Below, one piece after another: positions 54,778 to 64,000 of a stretch of DNA of 64,000 bases. Source of the DNA: Phascolarctobacterium faecium DSM 14760 (GTDB lineage Bacteria > Bacillota > Negativicutes > Acidaminococcales > Acidaminococcaceae). The position numbers and the translations under genes are program-made. Within the stretch, counting starts at the first letter, position 1; each line of letters opens with the position of its first letter. Location of the stretch: contig NZ_QLTS01000001.1 of the NCBI RefSeq assembly GCF_003269275.1, forward strand, positions 714,768 to 778,767. Direction: 5' to 3'. The notes beneath the pieces were generated by a model that made no database searches, was not told the origin of the DNA, and was given only the letters and a program-made list of their open reading frames with translations.

Positions 54778-57492
54778 TCACACTCCTTCGTATTCGGTTC
54801 TTGCAACAACTTCGTCCTGGATCGGTTTACCGATTTCTACCCAGTATTGAGTAAAGCCGGCTACACGTACCAACAAATCACGATAGTTATTAGGATGTTT
54901 TTGAGCATCTTTCAAAACTTTAGAATCGACGATATTAAATTGAATATGGAAGCCGCCTTTTCTCATGTAAGAACGGGTCAGATCCAACAATTTCTTAGAA
55001 CCTTCGATACCTTTTACTGCATTCGGATGCAGTTTCAGGTTCATCTGTGAGTTTTGAGATCTGCTGTGATCCCAGCAAGTAGCGGATTCAAATAATGCAT
55101 AGGCACCATTGCGGTCAGTACCAGGATATGCAGACATAGAAGCGTCAGCAAAAGTAGTACCGGAAAGACGCCCGTCAGCAGATGCAAGTGTTGCTGCACC
55201 TTGCGGAGCATGGGTAGATACAGACATCTGGCAAACATAGAACGGCTTAGCGTACAAGGATTCATATTTATCGCCGCAGCCACAGTACCAGTCTTCAAAT
55301 TCAGCCAGAATTCCATCGACTTCAGGAATATCGTTGCCATATTTAAAGGATCTCAGGCAATCTGCGTGGATCTGATCGTAACGTCCGTCATCATCATCAC
55401 GTTTTTCCTGAGCTTCAAGCGAGAAGCTGCCGATTTCATCAGCATTTTTGAAGCCAAAGTTATTAATAAGCGCATCTGTAAGTTCTTCCAGAGTATATTT
55501 CTTATCTTCAAACACCAATTTTTTAATATTGTACAAAGAATTGACCATATTGATAGTGCCAGTGTCTTCAATGTTATAAGTAGCATTGTAGCGGTAGCCC
55601 ATATTGCCAATATGCTGGCCTTTTGCCAGGCAGTCAGGTTTCAGGAAGGAATTTACCAGCGACATGTTATGTTTACGCCATACATCATGCTGAATATTAT
55701 TGGTAGTTACAAGGCAATCGATGACGATATCATAATATTCAAGGAATTGTTCATACAATTCTTCATAAGTTTTAAATGTTTTGTTATGAGGTGGCAGAAC
55801 CTGCAAATCAATACGTCTGTCATAGCCATTGGTAAGAACCATTTCCAAAACTTTCGGATTGGAAATAAAATGTACACCTACGGAAGTCGGCTGGCCTGCG
55901 CCGCCCGGGATCCAATATTTCTTGCCATTCAATTCCAGTTCTTTCCAAATACCAGGCGAAGTTTCCAAACATCCGCCGATCGAGAAGGCACGGGCATCTT
56001 CCAGGTTCATACCTTCCGGCCCGTAATTTTTCATGATAAATTCGATACCGCCGCGATTATTCATCCAGGCCGGATAACCGGTACCGCTCTTTTCGCACTC
56101 TACAGCTTTCAACAGAAATTCTTCCGGCAATTTATCATCATACAGTACTGACAGTGTCGGTTGTGTGGTCTGACAAGTCATACCAGCTTCCAGCAGTAGC
56201 ATTTCCAGTCTGTTGGCAGCCGGCTGACCGTCACGGGTCAAACCTCCCAGGCAGACATTATTGAAAGTATTGCCGGAAAGTACGCCGCCAACAACACCCA
56301 TTGAAGCAAAACAATCAATACAGGTCATTTTTACACGGTAGCATTCTAAAAGTTCCAATACCTCAGCTTCAGTGATACGTCCGGCTTCCATATCCTGCTC
56401 AAACCATGGCCATAATACCTGTCCAATACGTCCGGGCGACATACCTGAAATAGCATCTTCATTAACAGAAGCCATATGGACCATATAAATCATTTGCAGA
56501 GCCTCACGGAAATTACGTGGTTGTTTATGAGCGATATGCTCCATGATCTCAGCTATCTCTTCATATTCTTTCTTTTGTTTAGCATTTTTCTCAGTTGCAG
56601 CCAAACGTTTGGCTTCATCAGCATAATGCAGATGCCATGTTTGGATACCTTCCAAAACAAGTTTGACCGCTTCGTAGAAATACAGCCTGCTCATACCGAT
56701 AATGCCATCACCGTCAGGACGTCCTGCAGTTTCTGCAATACCTTCTTCACACATTTTGATCAAACCGTCATAACCATATTGCAGCGGATAGAAATAATTG
56801 ATTACTTCACGGCCCTGCGGCAGTGTATAGCCGGAATCAAACATACAAATCAGGCTGCGCATAACAGCTTCTTTAATCGGATATTCCGGAACCATTTGTT
56901 CATAACGATGACCGACATCATCCACAGATTTGCCAACCCACTCACGAGCCAGTTTAGTTAAAACACGAACTTCGTCTTTGCGGATACCATATTTACCGGC
57001 AATGGAAACAACGTTACCAAAACTTTCAGTTACGTTGCCGCCACCAGCGCCATAAGCACTGACCTGGTCAGCACTGGCAGAACCGGAAGCTAAAGCGGCC
57101 TGGTACAGTTCGTCTTCCTTCGCCATAAAGAATCCTTCAGATAACCACGGCATCGGGAAAGAACCACGATAGTACTGGGTCTTAGCACCAACAAGCAACT
57201 CACCTGGATAAATACTGGGAGTCAAATGCTCGAAGCCCGCCTTTAATGCTCTGCCGCGGCGCACTTCCATAATGTCACCCTCATTAGCCTGAAATACACG
57301 GTTATACCAATAGGGAAATTCGCAGGTTACAGAAGACAATGTCTGCAGATAAATATCTTTCAACTTAGCAGCTCTTTCTGTAGCCCCTTCTTTTACTTCG
57401 CGGTCAACCATCTCTTTCGGCGCTTCACCGCCAGCTTGGAGATTCAAGGACATACCTTGCTCTTCCAATACGTCAACGAGTTTTCTTGCCAT
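54778..57492 (-). CDS. hpdB: 4-hydroxyphenylacetate decarboxylase large subunit (glycyl radical enzyme)
   Basis: 904 residues. It decarboxylates 4-hydroxyphenylacetate to p-cresol. Residues corresponding to those described for the Clostridium enzyme (Cys503, Glu505, His536, Glu637, Gly873) are at Cys508, Glu510 (GGCLETSPG), His541, Glu642 (YNIEDTGT) and Gly879 (RVAGF), at a constant offset of five and six. That pattern and the neighbouring small subunit separate it from indoleacetate or phenylacetate decarboxylases and from pyruvate formate-lyase. hpdC follows; the activase gene is upstream behind a terminator. AGGAGG precedes the ATG. Confidence 0.95.
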   Translation of the reverse strand: MARKLVDVLEEQGMSLNLQAGGEAPKEMVDREVKEGATERAAKLKDIYLQTLSSVTCEFPYWYNRVFQANEGDIMEVRRGRALKAGFEHLTPSIYPGELLVGAKTQYYRGSFPMPWLSEGFFMAKEDELYQAALASGSASADQVSAYGAGGGNVTESFGNVVSIAGKYGIRKDEVRVLTKLAREWVGKSVDDVGHRYEQMVPEYPIKEAVMRSLICMFDSGYTLPQGREVINYFYPLQYGYDGLIKMCEEGIAETAGRPDGDGIIGMSRLYFYEAVKLVLEGIQTWHLHYADEAKRLAATEKNAKQKKEYEEIAEIMEHIAHKQPRNFREALQMIYMVHMASVNEDAISGMSPGRIGQVLWPWFEQDMEAGRITEAEVLELLECYRVKMTCIDCFASMGVVGGVLSGNTFNNVCLGGLTRDGQPAANRLEMLLLEAGMTCQTTQPTLSVLYDDKLPEEFLLKAVECEKSGTGYPAWMNNRGGIEFIMKNYGPEGMNLEDARAFSIGGCLETSPGIWKELELNGKKYWIPGGAGQPTSVGVHFISNPKVLEMVLTNGYDRRIDLQVLPPHNKTFKTYEELYEQFLEYYDIVIDCLVTTNNIQHDVWRKHNMSLVNSFLKPDCLAKGQHIGNMGYRYNATYNIEDTGTINMVNSLYNIKKLVFEDKKYTLEELTDALINNFGFKNADEIGSFSLEAQEKRDDDDGRYDQIHADCLRSFKYGNDIPEVDGILAEFEDWYCGCGDKYESLYAKPFYVCQMSVSTHAPQGAATLASADGRLSGTTFADASMSAYPGTDRNGAYALFESATCWDHSRSQNSQMNLKLHPNAVKGIEGSKKLLDLTRSYMRKGGFHIQFNIVDSKVLKDAQKHPNNYRDLLVRVAGFTQYWVEIGKPIQDEVVARTEYEGV

Positions 57493-57702
57493 AATAAATC
57501 CTCCTTTTTTACATAAAATTCACTATAAGACCTGCAGCATTTTTAGAAGCAGTCATCCATTCAGTATTCACGCTTGCTGCATCCTTAGGTTGCCTTAAGT
57601 GTACTATGCGAAAAATCTTAAGTATTGAGCCGCCAGTAGGAGTTATAAGTCTGAAAAAATCAAACGCTGCTACACCTCAGGTACTAGCAGGTCCTAAACA
57701 CA

Positions 57703-57755
57703 AAAACAGCGGCAGCACACTGGTCCAAGCAAAACCAATGCGCTGCCGCTGTTTT
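57703..57755 (-). terminator. Terminator between hpdA and hpdB
   Basis: AAAACAGCGGCAGC and GCTGCCGCTGTTTT, 14-base arms with a 25-base loop, T run on the minus strand. It ends the hpdA transcript, so hpdB needs its own promoter in 57493-57702, where I see no clear consensus promoter; CCTTAGG and CCTTAAG lie at 57583 and 57593. Confidence 0.85.
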
Positions 57756-57766
57756 ATTGAGGAATT

Positions 57767-58747
57767 TTAAAATGGGGTGTCAGAACCAACATAGGCTTTG
57801 ATGCCTAAATCAAGCAGCACCTTCTGCAAAGCTTCTAATTTTTCAGGAGGCGTAGCTTCATACATACTGTAAGGATAAACCATACCACAAGACTTCCATT
57901 TTGAATCGCCAAGACGATGGAATGGCAGAAGATTGAATTCCGTTAAACCAACACTGTGCATAAACTCTGCAATGGCCGCCATATTTTCTTTACTGTCATT
58001 AAAGCCTTCGATAACAGGCGATCTCAAGACCAGTCTTCCCGGCCAATCTGATTGTGCCAATGCCGCGATATTTGCTAAAATAAGTTCATTTGGAACTCCG
58101 GTTTTCTCTTTATGCTTATCAGAATCCATATGCTTCAGATCATTAAATGCAAAATCAACATATTTCATAGTTGTCAAATAGGTTTCCTGAGGGAAAAATC
58201 CGCTCGTTTCAATCGCTGTATGGATATAAGCATTACGGCACTCCTTCAGTACCGCCTGCAAAAAATCTTTTTGATACATAGGATCGCCGCCGCTGAAAGT
58301 AGCCCCACCTTTACCAGACCAGTAATGCCTGTCACGGTCAAAAATTTTCATCAGTTCGGAAACCTTCATATCTCTGGAAGCCGGGACAAAAGCTTCCTGT
58401 AAACAAGCATCCACACATTCATGACTTTCACAATGTCTGCACTTTTCCCAGTCTATTGCCAGGGGTATTTCTTTTTCATCGCTGATAGAGATTGCCTGAT
58501 GCGGGCATTTTGGGATGCACCGGGTACAGTCTTGAGTCCTGTTGATGCATTTCATTACCCTAAATAAAGTCCGTACACGATTCTCTAAACCTTCCGGATT
58601 CGCACACCATTCGCAGCGCAGCGGACATCCTGATAAAAATACCAGCGTACGGCAACCGGGACCGTCATGTACAGAATAAGACTGGATATCAAAAATACGA
58701 CCTGACAAATCCTGTTGAACACCTATAGGGGATAATGATCTTGCCAT
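57767..58747 (-). CDS. hpdA: 4-hydroxyphenylacetate decarboxylase activating enzyme (radical SAM)
   Basis: 326 residues from ATG 58747. The radical SAM motif is GCPLRCEWC (CxxxCxxC). Two ferredoxin-like cluster motifs follow in an insert (CTRCIPKCPHQAI and CRHCESHECVDAC), as in glycyl radical activases for non-formate substrates. It uses S-adenosylmethionine to generate the glycyl radical in HpdB. It is a separate transcription unit, directly upstream of hpdB on the same strand. Confidence 0.94.
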   Translation of the reverse strand: MARSLSPIGVQQDLSGRIFDIQSYSVHDGPGCRTLVFLSGCPLRCEWCANPEGLENRVRTLFRVMKCINRTQDCTRCIPKCPHQAISISDEKEIPLAIDWEKCRHCESHECVDACLQEAFVPASRDMKVSELMKIFDRDRHYWSGKGGATFSGGDPMYQKDFLQAVLKECRNAYIHTAIETSGFFPQETYLTTMKYVDFAFNDLKHMDSDKHKEKTGVPNELILANIAALAQSDWPGRLVLRSPVIEGFNDSKENMAAIAEFMHSVGLTEFNLLPFHRLGDSKWKSCGMVYPYSMYEATPPEKLEALQKVLLDLGIKAYVGSDTPF

Positions 58748-58857
58748 AAAAATCTTCCTCTCTGCCAAAAGCTTTGCGTATCATTACTTTCTGTTTCGAT
58801 TGTACAATATTTTCCAGCTGACTTCTTGAGCCTTAGGCCGTATTATTAAATACAAAA

Positions 58858-58891
58858 AAGCCATAGGACTAATACTTTAGTCCTATGGCTT
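58858..58891 (-). terminator. Terminator of the regulator operon
   Basis: AAGCCATAGGACTAA and TTTAGTCCTATGGCTT around a short loop, followed by TTTTTTGTATTT on the minus strand, 8 bases past the response-regulator stop. Confidence 0.9.
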
Positions 58892-58899
58892 CATACCGA

Positions 58900-59820
58900 T
58901 TATTTATCTTTTAAACTTTTCATAAACAATTCATCATTGACGATTTGCTCCAATAATCTTACCACATCATCCGGGTAGGCATATTGGCTGCATTCCTGCC
59001 GCAATTTTAACAATGCTTTGTTATCATCGCCGTTTTCACTTACTAAAATACTGCCATAGCGGTCTAAAACAAAACTGATACCGGCCAGCTTTTCTAAATG
59101 GTATTCATTAATTTTTCTCTGCAGGGTTTCATCAACACCGTTCAAATAGCCGCGAATATACAGCAACAGTGGTTTAACCCATTTGTCCATTTTCAGCGGC
59201 TCTAAAAAAGTCATTTCATCCTCGGGGACAGTCCCCTTCTGTTTACATAAAGTAGCGATGATATCCTGTATCCGTACCAGCAGCAGTCCCTGCTCAGTTT
59301 CATTTTTAGATAGATTGAGATAGTCACACAGCTTACGGCAATAATGAAATTTGCGGTCAGCAACAACCACAGCTTCCGATGGTAAACACTGTTTCAGCAA
59401 AACATTCAGGCTCTCAATAACTGTGCCTCTGCTTTCCATTTCATCAAACATGCTTTTTTTACCAAATAAACTGTCTAAAATAGCATGCAGTTCATTGTAG
59501 TCTACAGGTTTTACCAAAAACTGGTCAGCGCCTATTTTATAGCCATGAATCCTGTCCGCAATATCATTAAGAACAGTAATCATTACCACGGGGATATGCT
59601 GCGTTTTTGTATTTTCTTTTAATTCCCTGCAAACTTCATATCCACTCATTCCCGGCAGCATGACATCAAGCAGGATAATATCCGGCAGATATCGTTCAGC
59701 TAAACTGATAGCATCTTTCCCCTGCTGGGCAGTAACAGTTTCATAGCCCCAGCTTTCAACAAAATCTTTAAACAAGTCCAGGTTTTTAATATTATCATCT
59801 ACTATCAAAACAGTTTTCAT
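58900..59820 (-). CDS. Response regulator with unrecognised C-terminal domain
   Basis: 306 residues. The receiver domain (1-120) opens TVLIVDDNIKNLDLF and has the acceptor Asp52 in IILLDVMLPGMSG, with Lys in FLVKPVDYNEL. The remaining 180 residues are helical (LLKQCLPSEAVVVADRKFHYCRKL, YLNGVDETLQRKINEYHL) and fit no DNA-binding class known to me. It lies 16 bases downstream of the kinase, so the kinase is its likely partner; output could be protein binding. Confidence 0.85.
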   Translation of the reverse strand: MKTVLIVDDNIKNLDLFKDFVESWGYETVTAQQGKDAISLAERYLPDIILLDVMLPGMSGYEVCRELKENTKTQHIPVVMITVLNDIADRIHGYKIGADQFLVKPVDYNELHAILDSLFGKKSMFDEMESRGTVIESLNVLLKQCLPSEAVVVADRKFHYCRKLCDYLNLSKNETEQGLLLVRIQDIIATLCKQKGTVPEDEMTFLEPLKMDKWVKPLLLYIRGYLNGVDETLQRKINEYHLEKLAGISFVLDRYGSILVSENGDDNKALLKLRQECSQYAYPDDVVRLLEQIVNDELFMKSLKDK

Positions 59821-59836
59821 TTACGCACCTCACCTT

Positions 59837-60325
59837 TCACTGTTTCTTCATTCCCTGCTGCAGCGGAATCAAAAAAATTACTTCCGTTCCTTCACCTAAA
59901 GCACTTTTTAAATAGACATATCCACCATGCATCTCAACCATCTTTTTTACCAGTGGCAGACCCAGTCCTGTACCTTCGTATTCACGGGTATAAGAACTGT
60001 CGACCTGTTCAAATTCCACAAATACTTTTTTCTGATCCTGCTCGGCTATACCTATACCATTATCGCGCACAATAAATTCGGCAACATCTTCACGCTTATA
60101 AACATAGATTTCTATCTGCCCGCCAGTTCCGGTAAACTTTACTGCATTTGATAACAGATTATATAAAATCTGTTTTAGCTTGGCCGCATCAGCTTCGATC
60201 ATAAAATCATCAGGTTCAAATTTCAACTTTACTTTTAACTGTTTACTTGTCACATAACTTTTCACGTTTTCCACAGTCTGCAAAACAATTTCTTTCAAAT
60301 AAAATTCGCTGTAATTAAGAGTCAT
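59837..60325 (-). pseudogene. Sensor histidine kinase, C-terminal (ATPase) fragment after frameshift
   Basis: This frame carries the HATPase domain: ILYNLLSNAVKFTGTGG, RDNGIGIAEQDQKKVF, GTGLGLPLVKKMVEMHGGY. It continues upstream in frame to about 60412, where it restores the end of the HisKA domain (FSSSTHLLQLINDILDISK). The other part of the kinase (60406-61863) ends early in a different frame. One missing base in a run of five A (60417-60413, minus strand) explains the break. If the base is truly absent, the kinase is inactive as a single chain; otherwise this is one gene, 59837-61863. Confidence 0.8.
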
Positions 60326-60405
60326 TTTCCCGCTGGCGATCTTGGATATATCCAGAATATCATTGATCAGCTGCAGCAGATGAGTACTGCTGCTGAAAAT
60401 ATTAG

Positions 60406-61863
60406 CTACATATTTTTCTGTTTCTGATTCAGTTCACCTAATATATCGTCCTTTAAAATTTCAGAAGAACCGATTATAGCATTTAGCGGAGTTCTCAATT
60501 CATGACTGATATTCGCCATAAACTGGGATTTCGCCACATCTACTTTCTTCAGCTCATTCAATGCCTCCTGTAAATATTTAGTTCTTTCCGCAACATTAAG
60601 TTCAAGCTGCTCATTGTTTTTTTGCAGTTCAAACGCCAGTTGCTTCTGTTGCTGATGCTCACATTCCAATTGCTCTAAATACAGTTTGCTCTCCTGTTTC
60701 CTAAGTTCTAACTGAGTTGTAAACTTTTCAAACATCTCCTGCAGCATAGCACCTTCGTCATCCTTTTTCCCATTAAGTACTGCTTTGTTACCAAAATTCT
60801 TTTCATAATAATCTCTAGTCAAATCGGTAACATGCACAATCGGACAGCTTATTTTTTCAGCCAGCAGCTGCCCTAAAATAAGCATGGCCCACAGACATAA
60901 GAAAAAAAGACCTAAGACATACTTATAATTATTACTGACAATTCCCGAAAATTTTTCTTCTGGGATGCCAATTCCTACAACAGCGATTGGTTCATCAGCA
61001 CTGTTAAAAATTTTCTGATCTAAAAAAACATGTATTTCATCATCGACATCCACTTTTCCAAAATACTGTTTATCGTCTTCCAAATATTTACCTGTTTCAT
61101 GCGGGGCCCTGCTGCCGACAAAATTACTTTTAGTATCAGTCTGAATATTCGAGGCAATCCTTATCCCGTCAATGGAAAAAGCCAGAAATGAATTATCCAG
61201 ATTTCTGCTGTAGCGCTCAGCAAAGTAGTTATCATTATTAAGTACATCACATAATACAATAGCTCCGATAACGTCGTTATCAGCAGATTTATCTCTGATC
61301 GGTACTACAACTATACCCATCAGAGCTTTATGCAGATACTCCTGCGCCCCCGGAGACTGGTTAAGTATTTTGATCGAAAAATTGTCATATTCAAATGAAT
61401 CTTTAGTAAACAGTTCTTCAAGCCCGACAACTTCTTCTGATACATGCGTTTTCCCAAACAGCATGCTGCTGGCAGCCAGGATTTTAACAGCACTGCCATC
61501 TGGATATAACAGATAGGGAGAACTGCTTGCCAATATACGGTTCTCTCGATCTACAATAACTACATAGTCAAGATAATTAAAATTACGTTTTAAATTATTT
61601 AAAGCCATAGCAAGTCTGTTTCTATCATCATACATGGCTTTATTAATATCTGAATCACCTGCGAAAAGCAATCCTGCTTTTCTCATCTCGTCCATCCTGT
61701 TTTCCATATCATTACGAACAGTTTTCATCGCAACCTGTAAATAGTTGCGTTCATTCTCCTGGATCTGTCTGTCAAAAAAATGCTGCGTTGAAAGTACTAA
61801 TAAAAGCATGGGTACCAATAGCAAAACCAAAACAAAAATACTCAGTTTTTTCTTTATGCTCAT
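60406..61863 (-). pseudogene. Sensor histidine kinase, N-terminal part (frameshifted)
   Basis: 485 codons. Two membrane helices (about residues 7-27 and 310-335) enclose a Cache-like periplasmic domain of about 280 residues. A HAMP-like segment and coiled coil follow (about 340-440), then HisKA with His454 in FMANISHELRTPLNAII. The frame stops 31 codons later at TAG (60408-60406), before the ATPase domain, which lies in another frame just downstream. It is 23 bases after the LuxR regulator gene and 1 operon with the response regulator. It probably senses a ligand relevant to the hpd pathway; this is inference from position. Confidence 0.85.
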
Positions 61864-61886
61864 CTTCTTTGCCCCATTCGATTTTA

Positions 61887-62609
61887 TTACGCATTAGGTA
61901 CTATCCTGCAATACTCCAAAATCAACTGCATCCGATCTTTAATATCAAGTTTGCTCAGGATATTGCTGACATGTGTTTTTATGGTTTTTTCACTGATAAA
62001 AAGCTGTTCTGCAATCTGTTTATTACTCAATCCCTGACAGATAAGCATTGCCACTTCTGCTTCACGCCTGCTCAAAATACCGTTAAAAACATTTAGATCA
62101 GCTTCAGTTTTTTCCGCCCCAATATTTTCAACAACATTTAAATCAAAATTTACCAGAGCCATTGTCTGCACCAGCAATTCCCCTATCCGCTGCAGCTTAC
62201 GCTGAGGCATTAAGGGTATATTATAACGTTCTATAATTTCCTGAGGCACTGTCTGCGCCTCTGTAGCAATGCCACCGCCGTAGGCAATAGCAACCAGCTT
62301 GTTATTATAATAAACAGGGCACATAAAATACGTTAACCCCAAATAACACGTAAACAATTTTATCTGCTGAGTTTTTTTGAGAAAACACATTGATTTTTCT
62401 TTTTCCTGCTGACAGCGTTTTTTATTATTTTGAATTATCTGGTGACAAAGAAGACTTGAGTTTGACCACACTGTTAATGGAGTGCCTTCTAAATCAAAAA
62501 AGCATAAACTGATATTATCAACACGGGCAAAAGAATCCTGAAAGGTTTGTAATTTTTCCTTCCCAATAAATTTCAACCACTCCTGTGAAGAAAAAGTGTT
62601 GCGCATCAT
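61887..62609 (-). CDS. LuxR-type regulator with PocR-like sensor domain
   Basis: 240 residues from ATG 62609, 6 bases after AAGGAG. The N-terminal 160 residues resemble the PocR ligand domain, with the Cys-containing pattern CHQIIQNNKKRCQ and FTCYLGLTYFMCPVYYNNKLVAIAYGGG. The C-terminal GerE/LuxR helix-turn-helix is complete (LSRREAEVAMLICQGLSNKQIAEQLFISEKTIKTHVSNILSKL). PocR domains bind small organic ligands. It leads the kinase and response-regulator genes and lies beside the hpd genes, so it is a good candidate activator of arylacetate use. A longer in-frame start lacks a ribosome-binding site. Confidence 0.88.
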   Translation of the reverse strand: MMRNTFSSQEWLKFIGKEKLQTFQDSFARVDNISLCFFDLEGTPLTVWSNSSLLCHQIIQNNKKRCQQEKEKSMCFLKKTQQIKLFTCYLGLTYFMCPVYYNNKLVAIAYGGGIATEAQTVPQEIIERYNIPLMPQRKLQRIGELLVQTMALVNFDLNVVENIGAEKTEADLNVFNGILSRREAEVAMLICQGLSNKQIAEQLFISEKTIKTHVSNILSKLDIKDRMQLILEYCRIVPNA

Positions 62610-63021
62610 TTTCATCTCCTTAAGTACAACATCAAAACAACTATACGGCAGTGTAAAATGATTATATCGTTTCAATTGCCTTTTTACAACAAAACAAATA
62701 TAATCTCAAAGAATTCCAAATACTTATATTGCATATTTATTCCTTTAATATCACTTACAAATATTTGCATACTTTGCACTAAAAAATCTTTAAAAGCATC
62801 CATATACCAACCATGTGAATATTTTCGGCTTATACTTATATTTTAATAGAAGTCTCTATCTGCAAATAGACTGCCAAAGTTAGAATTATGGTATTTATTT
62901 TACTCCTTAGGGATGATTATAGAAACAAACACCAGGCTATATTACAACCAAAGATGTATAAAATTACTCCTACAGTTGTAATATTCGAGCATAATTTAAG
63001 AAATCTTTGCTAAGTAAAAAT
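62610..63021. other. Noncoding region upstream of the PocR-LuxR gene
   Basis: About 410 bases, AT-rich. On the minus strand a TATAAT occurs at 62921-62916, with CCTTAGG (62904-62910) just downstream. ATTACAAC and GTTGTAAT (near 62979 and 62946) form a wide inverted repeat. No credible gene: a 62-codon frame on the plus strand has no ribosome-binding site. Confidence 0.5.
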
Positions 63022-63050
63022 AAAAACCACCCGTAAAACGGGTGGTTTTT
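63022..63050 (-). terminator. Second of two tandem terminators after rpmA
   Basis: AAAAACCACCCG and CGGGTGGTTTTT around a 5-base loop, T run on the minus strand. It backs up the terminator at 63092-63119. Confidence 0.88.
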
Positions 63051-63091
63051 ACAAATACTGCCATACTTATCTGCTGCTATTTTTTTAACAA

Positions 63092-63119
63092 AAAAGCACT
63101 CACATAAGTGAGTGCTTTT
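63092..63119 (-). terminator. Terminator directly after rpmA
   Basis: AAAAGCACTCAC and GTGAGTGCTTTT with a 4-base loop and T-rich sequence beyond on the minus strand, 10 bases past the rpmA stop. Confidence 0.9.
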
Positions 63120-63128
63120 AATTTTAAA

Positions 63129-63422
63129 TTACATTGCTGCTTCTTCTACCGGATAAACACTGATTTGACGTTTGTCGCGGCCTTTACGTTCAAATTTAAC
63201 ACGGCCTTCGATAGTAGCGTAAATGGTGTAATCCTTACCCATACCAACATTGTTGCCGGGATGGAATCTGGTACCACGTTGGCGTACGATAATGCTGCCG
63301 GCAGTTACCAATTGGCTTTCGTGAGCTTTAGTGCCCAAACGTTGAGCATTGGAATCACGACCATTGTGAGAGCTACCGGTACCTTTTTTATGAGCATGCA
63401 ATTGCAGGATCAGTTTAAACAT
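63129..63422 (-). CDS. rpmA: Ribosomal protein bL27, with cleavable N-terminal extension
   Basis: 97 residues. The L27 body [20 protein letters not shown] is preceded by [10 protein letters not shown], which corresponds to the Firmicute-type extension (MLKLNLQFFA in Staphylococcus) removed by Prp. The Prp gene lies immediately upstream. L27 lies near the peptidyl-transferase centre, and its N terminus is needed for function after cleavage. Confidence 0.96.
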   Translation of the reverse strand: MFKLILQLHAHKKGTGSSHNGRDSNAQRLGTKAHESQLVTAGSIIVRQRGTRFHPGNNVGMGKDYTIYATIEGRVKFERKGRDKRQISVYPVEEAAM

Positions 63423-63428
63423 TGCGAT

Positions 63429-63755
63429 TCACCTCCTGTATGTATGAATGCGAACGTACTTCGGATACTGCTCTGCTACTCCCAGCAAACCATATTCCAT
63501 AGTTGCCAGAATAGCCTGAGTCAATTCATTCGGAGTATTATTCAAGTTTACTTCTAAAATGCCGTCTTCTTCATCTACGTGATATGACGGCTGACATTTC
63601 AAATGCTGTTCCAATCCAAGGATTGGTGTCTGCGTCAAAACAGAAACCGCCCCACAGACGATATCTTCGCCTGCTGCTGCAAAGCCTGCGTGACCGCTGA
63701 CCTTATAGCCTGTTATCAATCCCTGTTCGTTCTTAAATAAATCTACTGTAATCAT
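63429..63755 (-). CDS. prp: Ribosomal-processing cysteine protease Prp
   Basis: 108 residues. The family's catalytic His and Cys are in VSGHAGFAAAGEDIVCGAVSVL. It cleaves the N-terminal extension of L27. It lies between rplU and rpmA, 5 and 6 bases from each, the standard Firmicute arrangement. Confidence 0.94.
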   Translation of the reverse strand: MITVDLFKNEQGLITGYKVSGHAGFAAAGEDIVCGAVSVLTQTPILGLEQHLKCQPSYHVDEEDGILEVNLNNTPNELTQAILATMEYGLLGVAEQYPKYVRIHTYRR

Positions 63756-63760
63756 TGCTG

Positions 63761-64000
63761 TTAAGCTTCGATTTTAGAGATTTCAACTTTAGTGAACGGT
63801 TGACGATGACCTTGGCGTTTGCGGTAGTTGGATTTTGCTTTATATTTAAAAACAAAAATCTTCTCAGCCTTACCATGTTCAACAACTTTAGCAGTTACTT
63901 TAGCGCCGTCAACAACGGGTTTGCCGATTTTAACATCACTGTCAGCAACAACAGTCAAAACTTCGTCAAAAACGACTTCACTGCCAGCTTCAACGTCCAA
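63761..64000 (-). CDS. rplU: Ribosomal protein bL21, C-terminal part (cut by window edge)
   Basis: 79 codons enter from the right edge, so the N-terminal about 20-25 residues are missing. The L21 signature is present: [56 protein letters not shown]. It precedes prp by 5 bases in the rplU-prp-rpmA operon. Confidence 0.94.
   Translation of the reverse strand: MDVEAGSEVVFDEVLTVVADSDVKIGKPVVDGAKVTAKVVEHGKAEKIFVFKYKAKSNYRKRQGHRQPFTKVEISKIEA

Noticed and set aside
54778-57492. Assignment as pyruvate formate-lyase, choline trimethylamine-lyase or indoleacetate decarboxylase
   Set aside because: The Cys508/Glu510/His541/Glu642/Gly879 set and the adjacent HpdC small subunit match 4-hydroxyphenylacetate decarboxylase; the other enzymes lack this subunit or these residues.
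57493-57702. Sigma-54 promoter upstream of hpdB
   Set aside because: A GG...GC pair occurs near 57581-57596 but with 12 rather than 10 bases between, and no sigma-54 activator gene is nearby.
62658-62846. 62-codon plus-strand frame upstream of the PocR-LuxR gene
   Set aside because: Low-complexity AT-rich frame with no ribosome-binding site; it overlaps the likely promoter region of the opposite-strand gene.

Overview
The window looks like chromosome of a diderm Firmicute (Negativicutes: Selenomonadales, Veillonellales or Acidaminococcales). Outer-membrane and periplasmic systems (two-partner secretion, a TonB-dependent receptor, RND and MacAB-type exporters) sit beside Firmicute-type housekeeping traits: a T-box leader in front of serA, an L27 with a cleavable N-terminal extension plus the Prp protease, CvfB, YqeK and an LCP protein. 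Glycyl-radical chemistry points to an anaerobe. Genus cannot be fixed from sequence alone. I see no tRNA, rRNA, IS element, phage or CRISPR array.

Layout. 1-2 kb: start of serA behind a T-box leader, a small membrane protein and rmuC. 2.1-6.9 kb: TetR regulator with an RND efflux pair. 7-17.3 kb: a small XRE regulator, then a ten-gene aromatic amino acid operon on the minus strand (two DAHP synthases, tyrA, aroB, aroA, aroC, pheA, aroE, aroK, aroQ). This operon begins with a strong promoter, a 47-codon leader peptide very rich in Tyr and Phe, and a terminator, which together look like a transcription attenuator. 17.4-21 kb: TauE-type permease and a soluble hybrid histidine kinase. 21.2-24.7 kb: nadD-yqeK-LCP-rsfS-cvfB. 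24.8-29.9 kb: iron, heme or corrinoid ABC importer and TonB-dependent receptor, with three perfect palindromes of the form GTTAGC-N4-GCTAAC at their promoters. 30-42.2 kb: a BI-1 family protein and a two-partner secretion locus (transporter, 2762-residue exoprotein with two TPS-like domains, overlapping small membrane protein that looks like an immunity protein, and a chimeric orphan fragment). 42.4-45.6 kb: MacAB-like exporter. 45.8-49.5 kb: obgE-proB-proA. 49.7-62.6 kb: SGNH hydrolases, paired DUF4125 proteins, an MFS transporter, and hpdB/hpdC/hpdA for 4-hydroxyphenylacetate decarboxylation to p-cresol, followed by a PocR-LuxR regulator, a frameshifted histidine kinase and a response regulator. 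62.6-64 kb: rpmA, prp and rplU (partial).

How it fits together. rplU-prp-rpmA, obgE-proB-proA and nadD-yqeK-lcp-rsfS lie in the same order and orientation but are separated by two accessory blocks (about 13 kb with hpd and about 21 kb with the secretion, iron and MacAB genes). This suggests insertions into a formerly continuous housekeeping cluster. The aromatic operon makes tyrosine and phenylalanine; the hpd block would use a tyrosine breakdown product, with the MFS protein a candidate carrier and the PocR-LuxR/kinase/regulator set a candidate sensor system. The most interesting items for follow-up are the aromatic leader peptide, the polymorphic-toxin-like end of the exoprotein with its orphan fragment, the GTTAGC palindrome set, and the hpd-associated operon with its extra genes.
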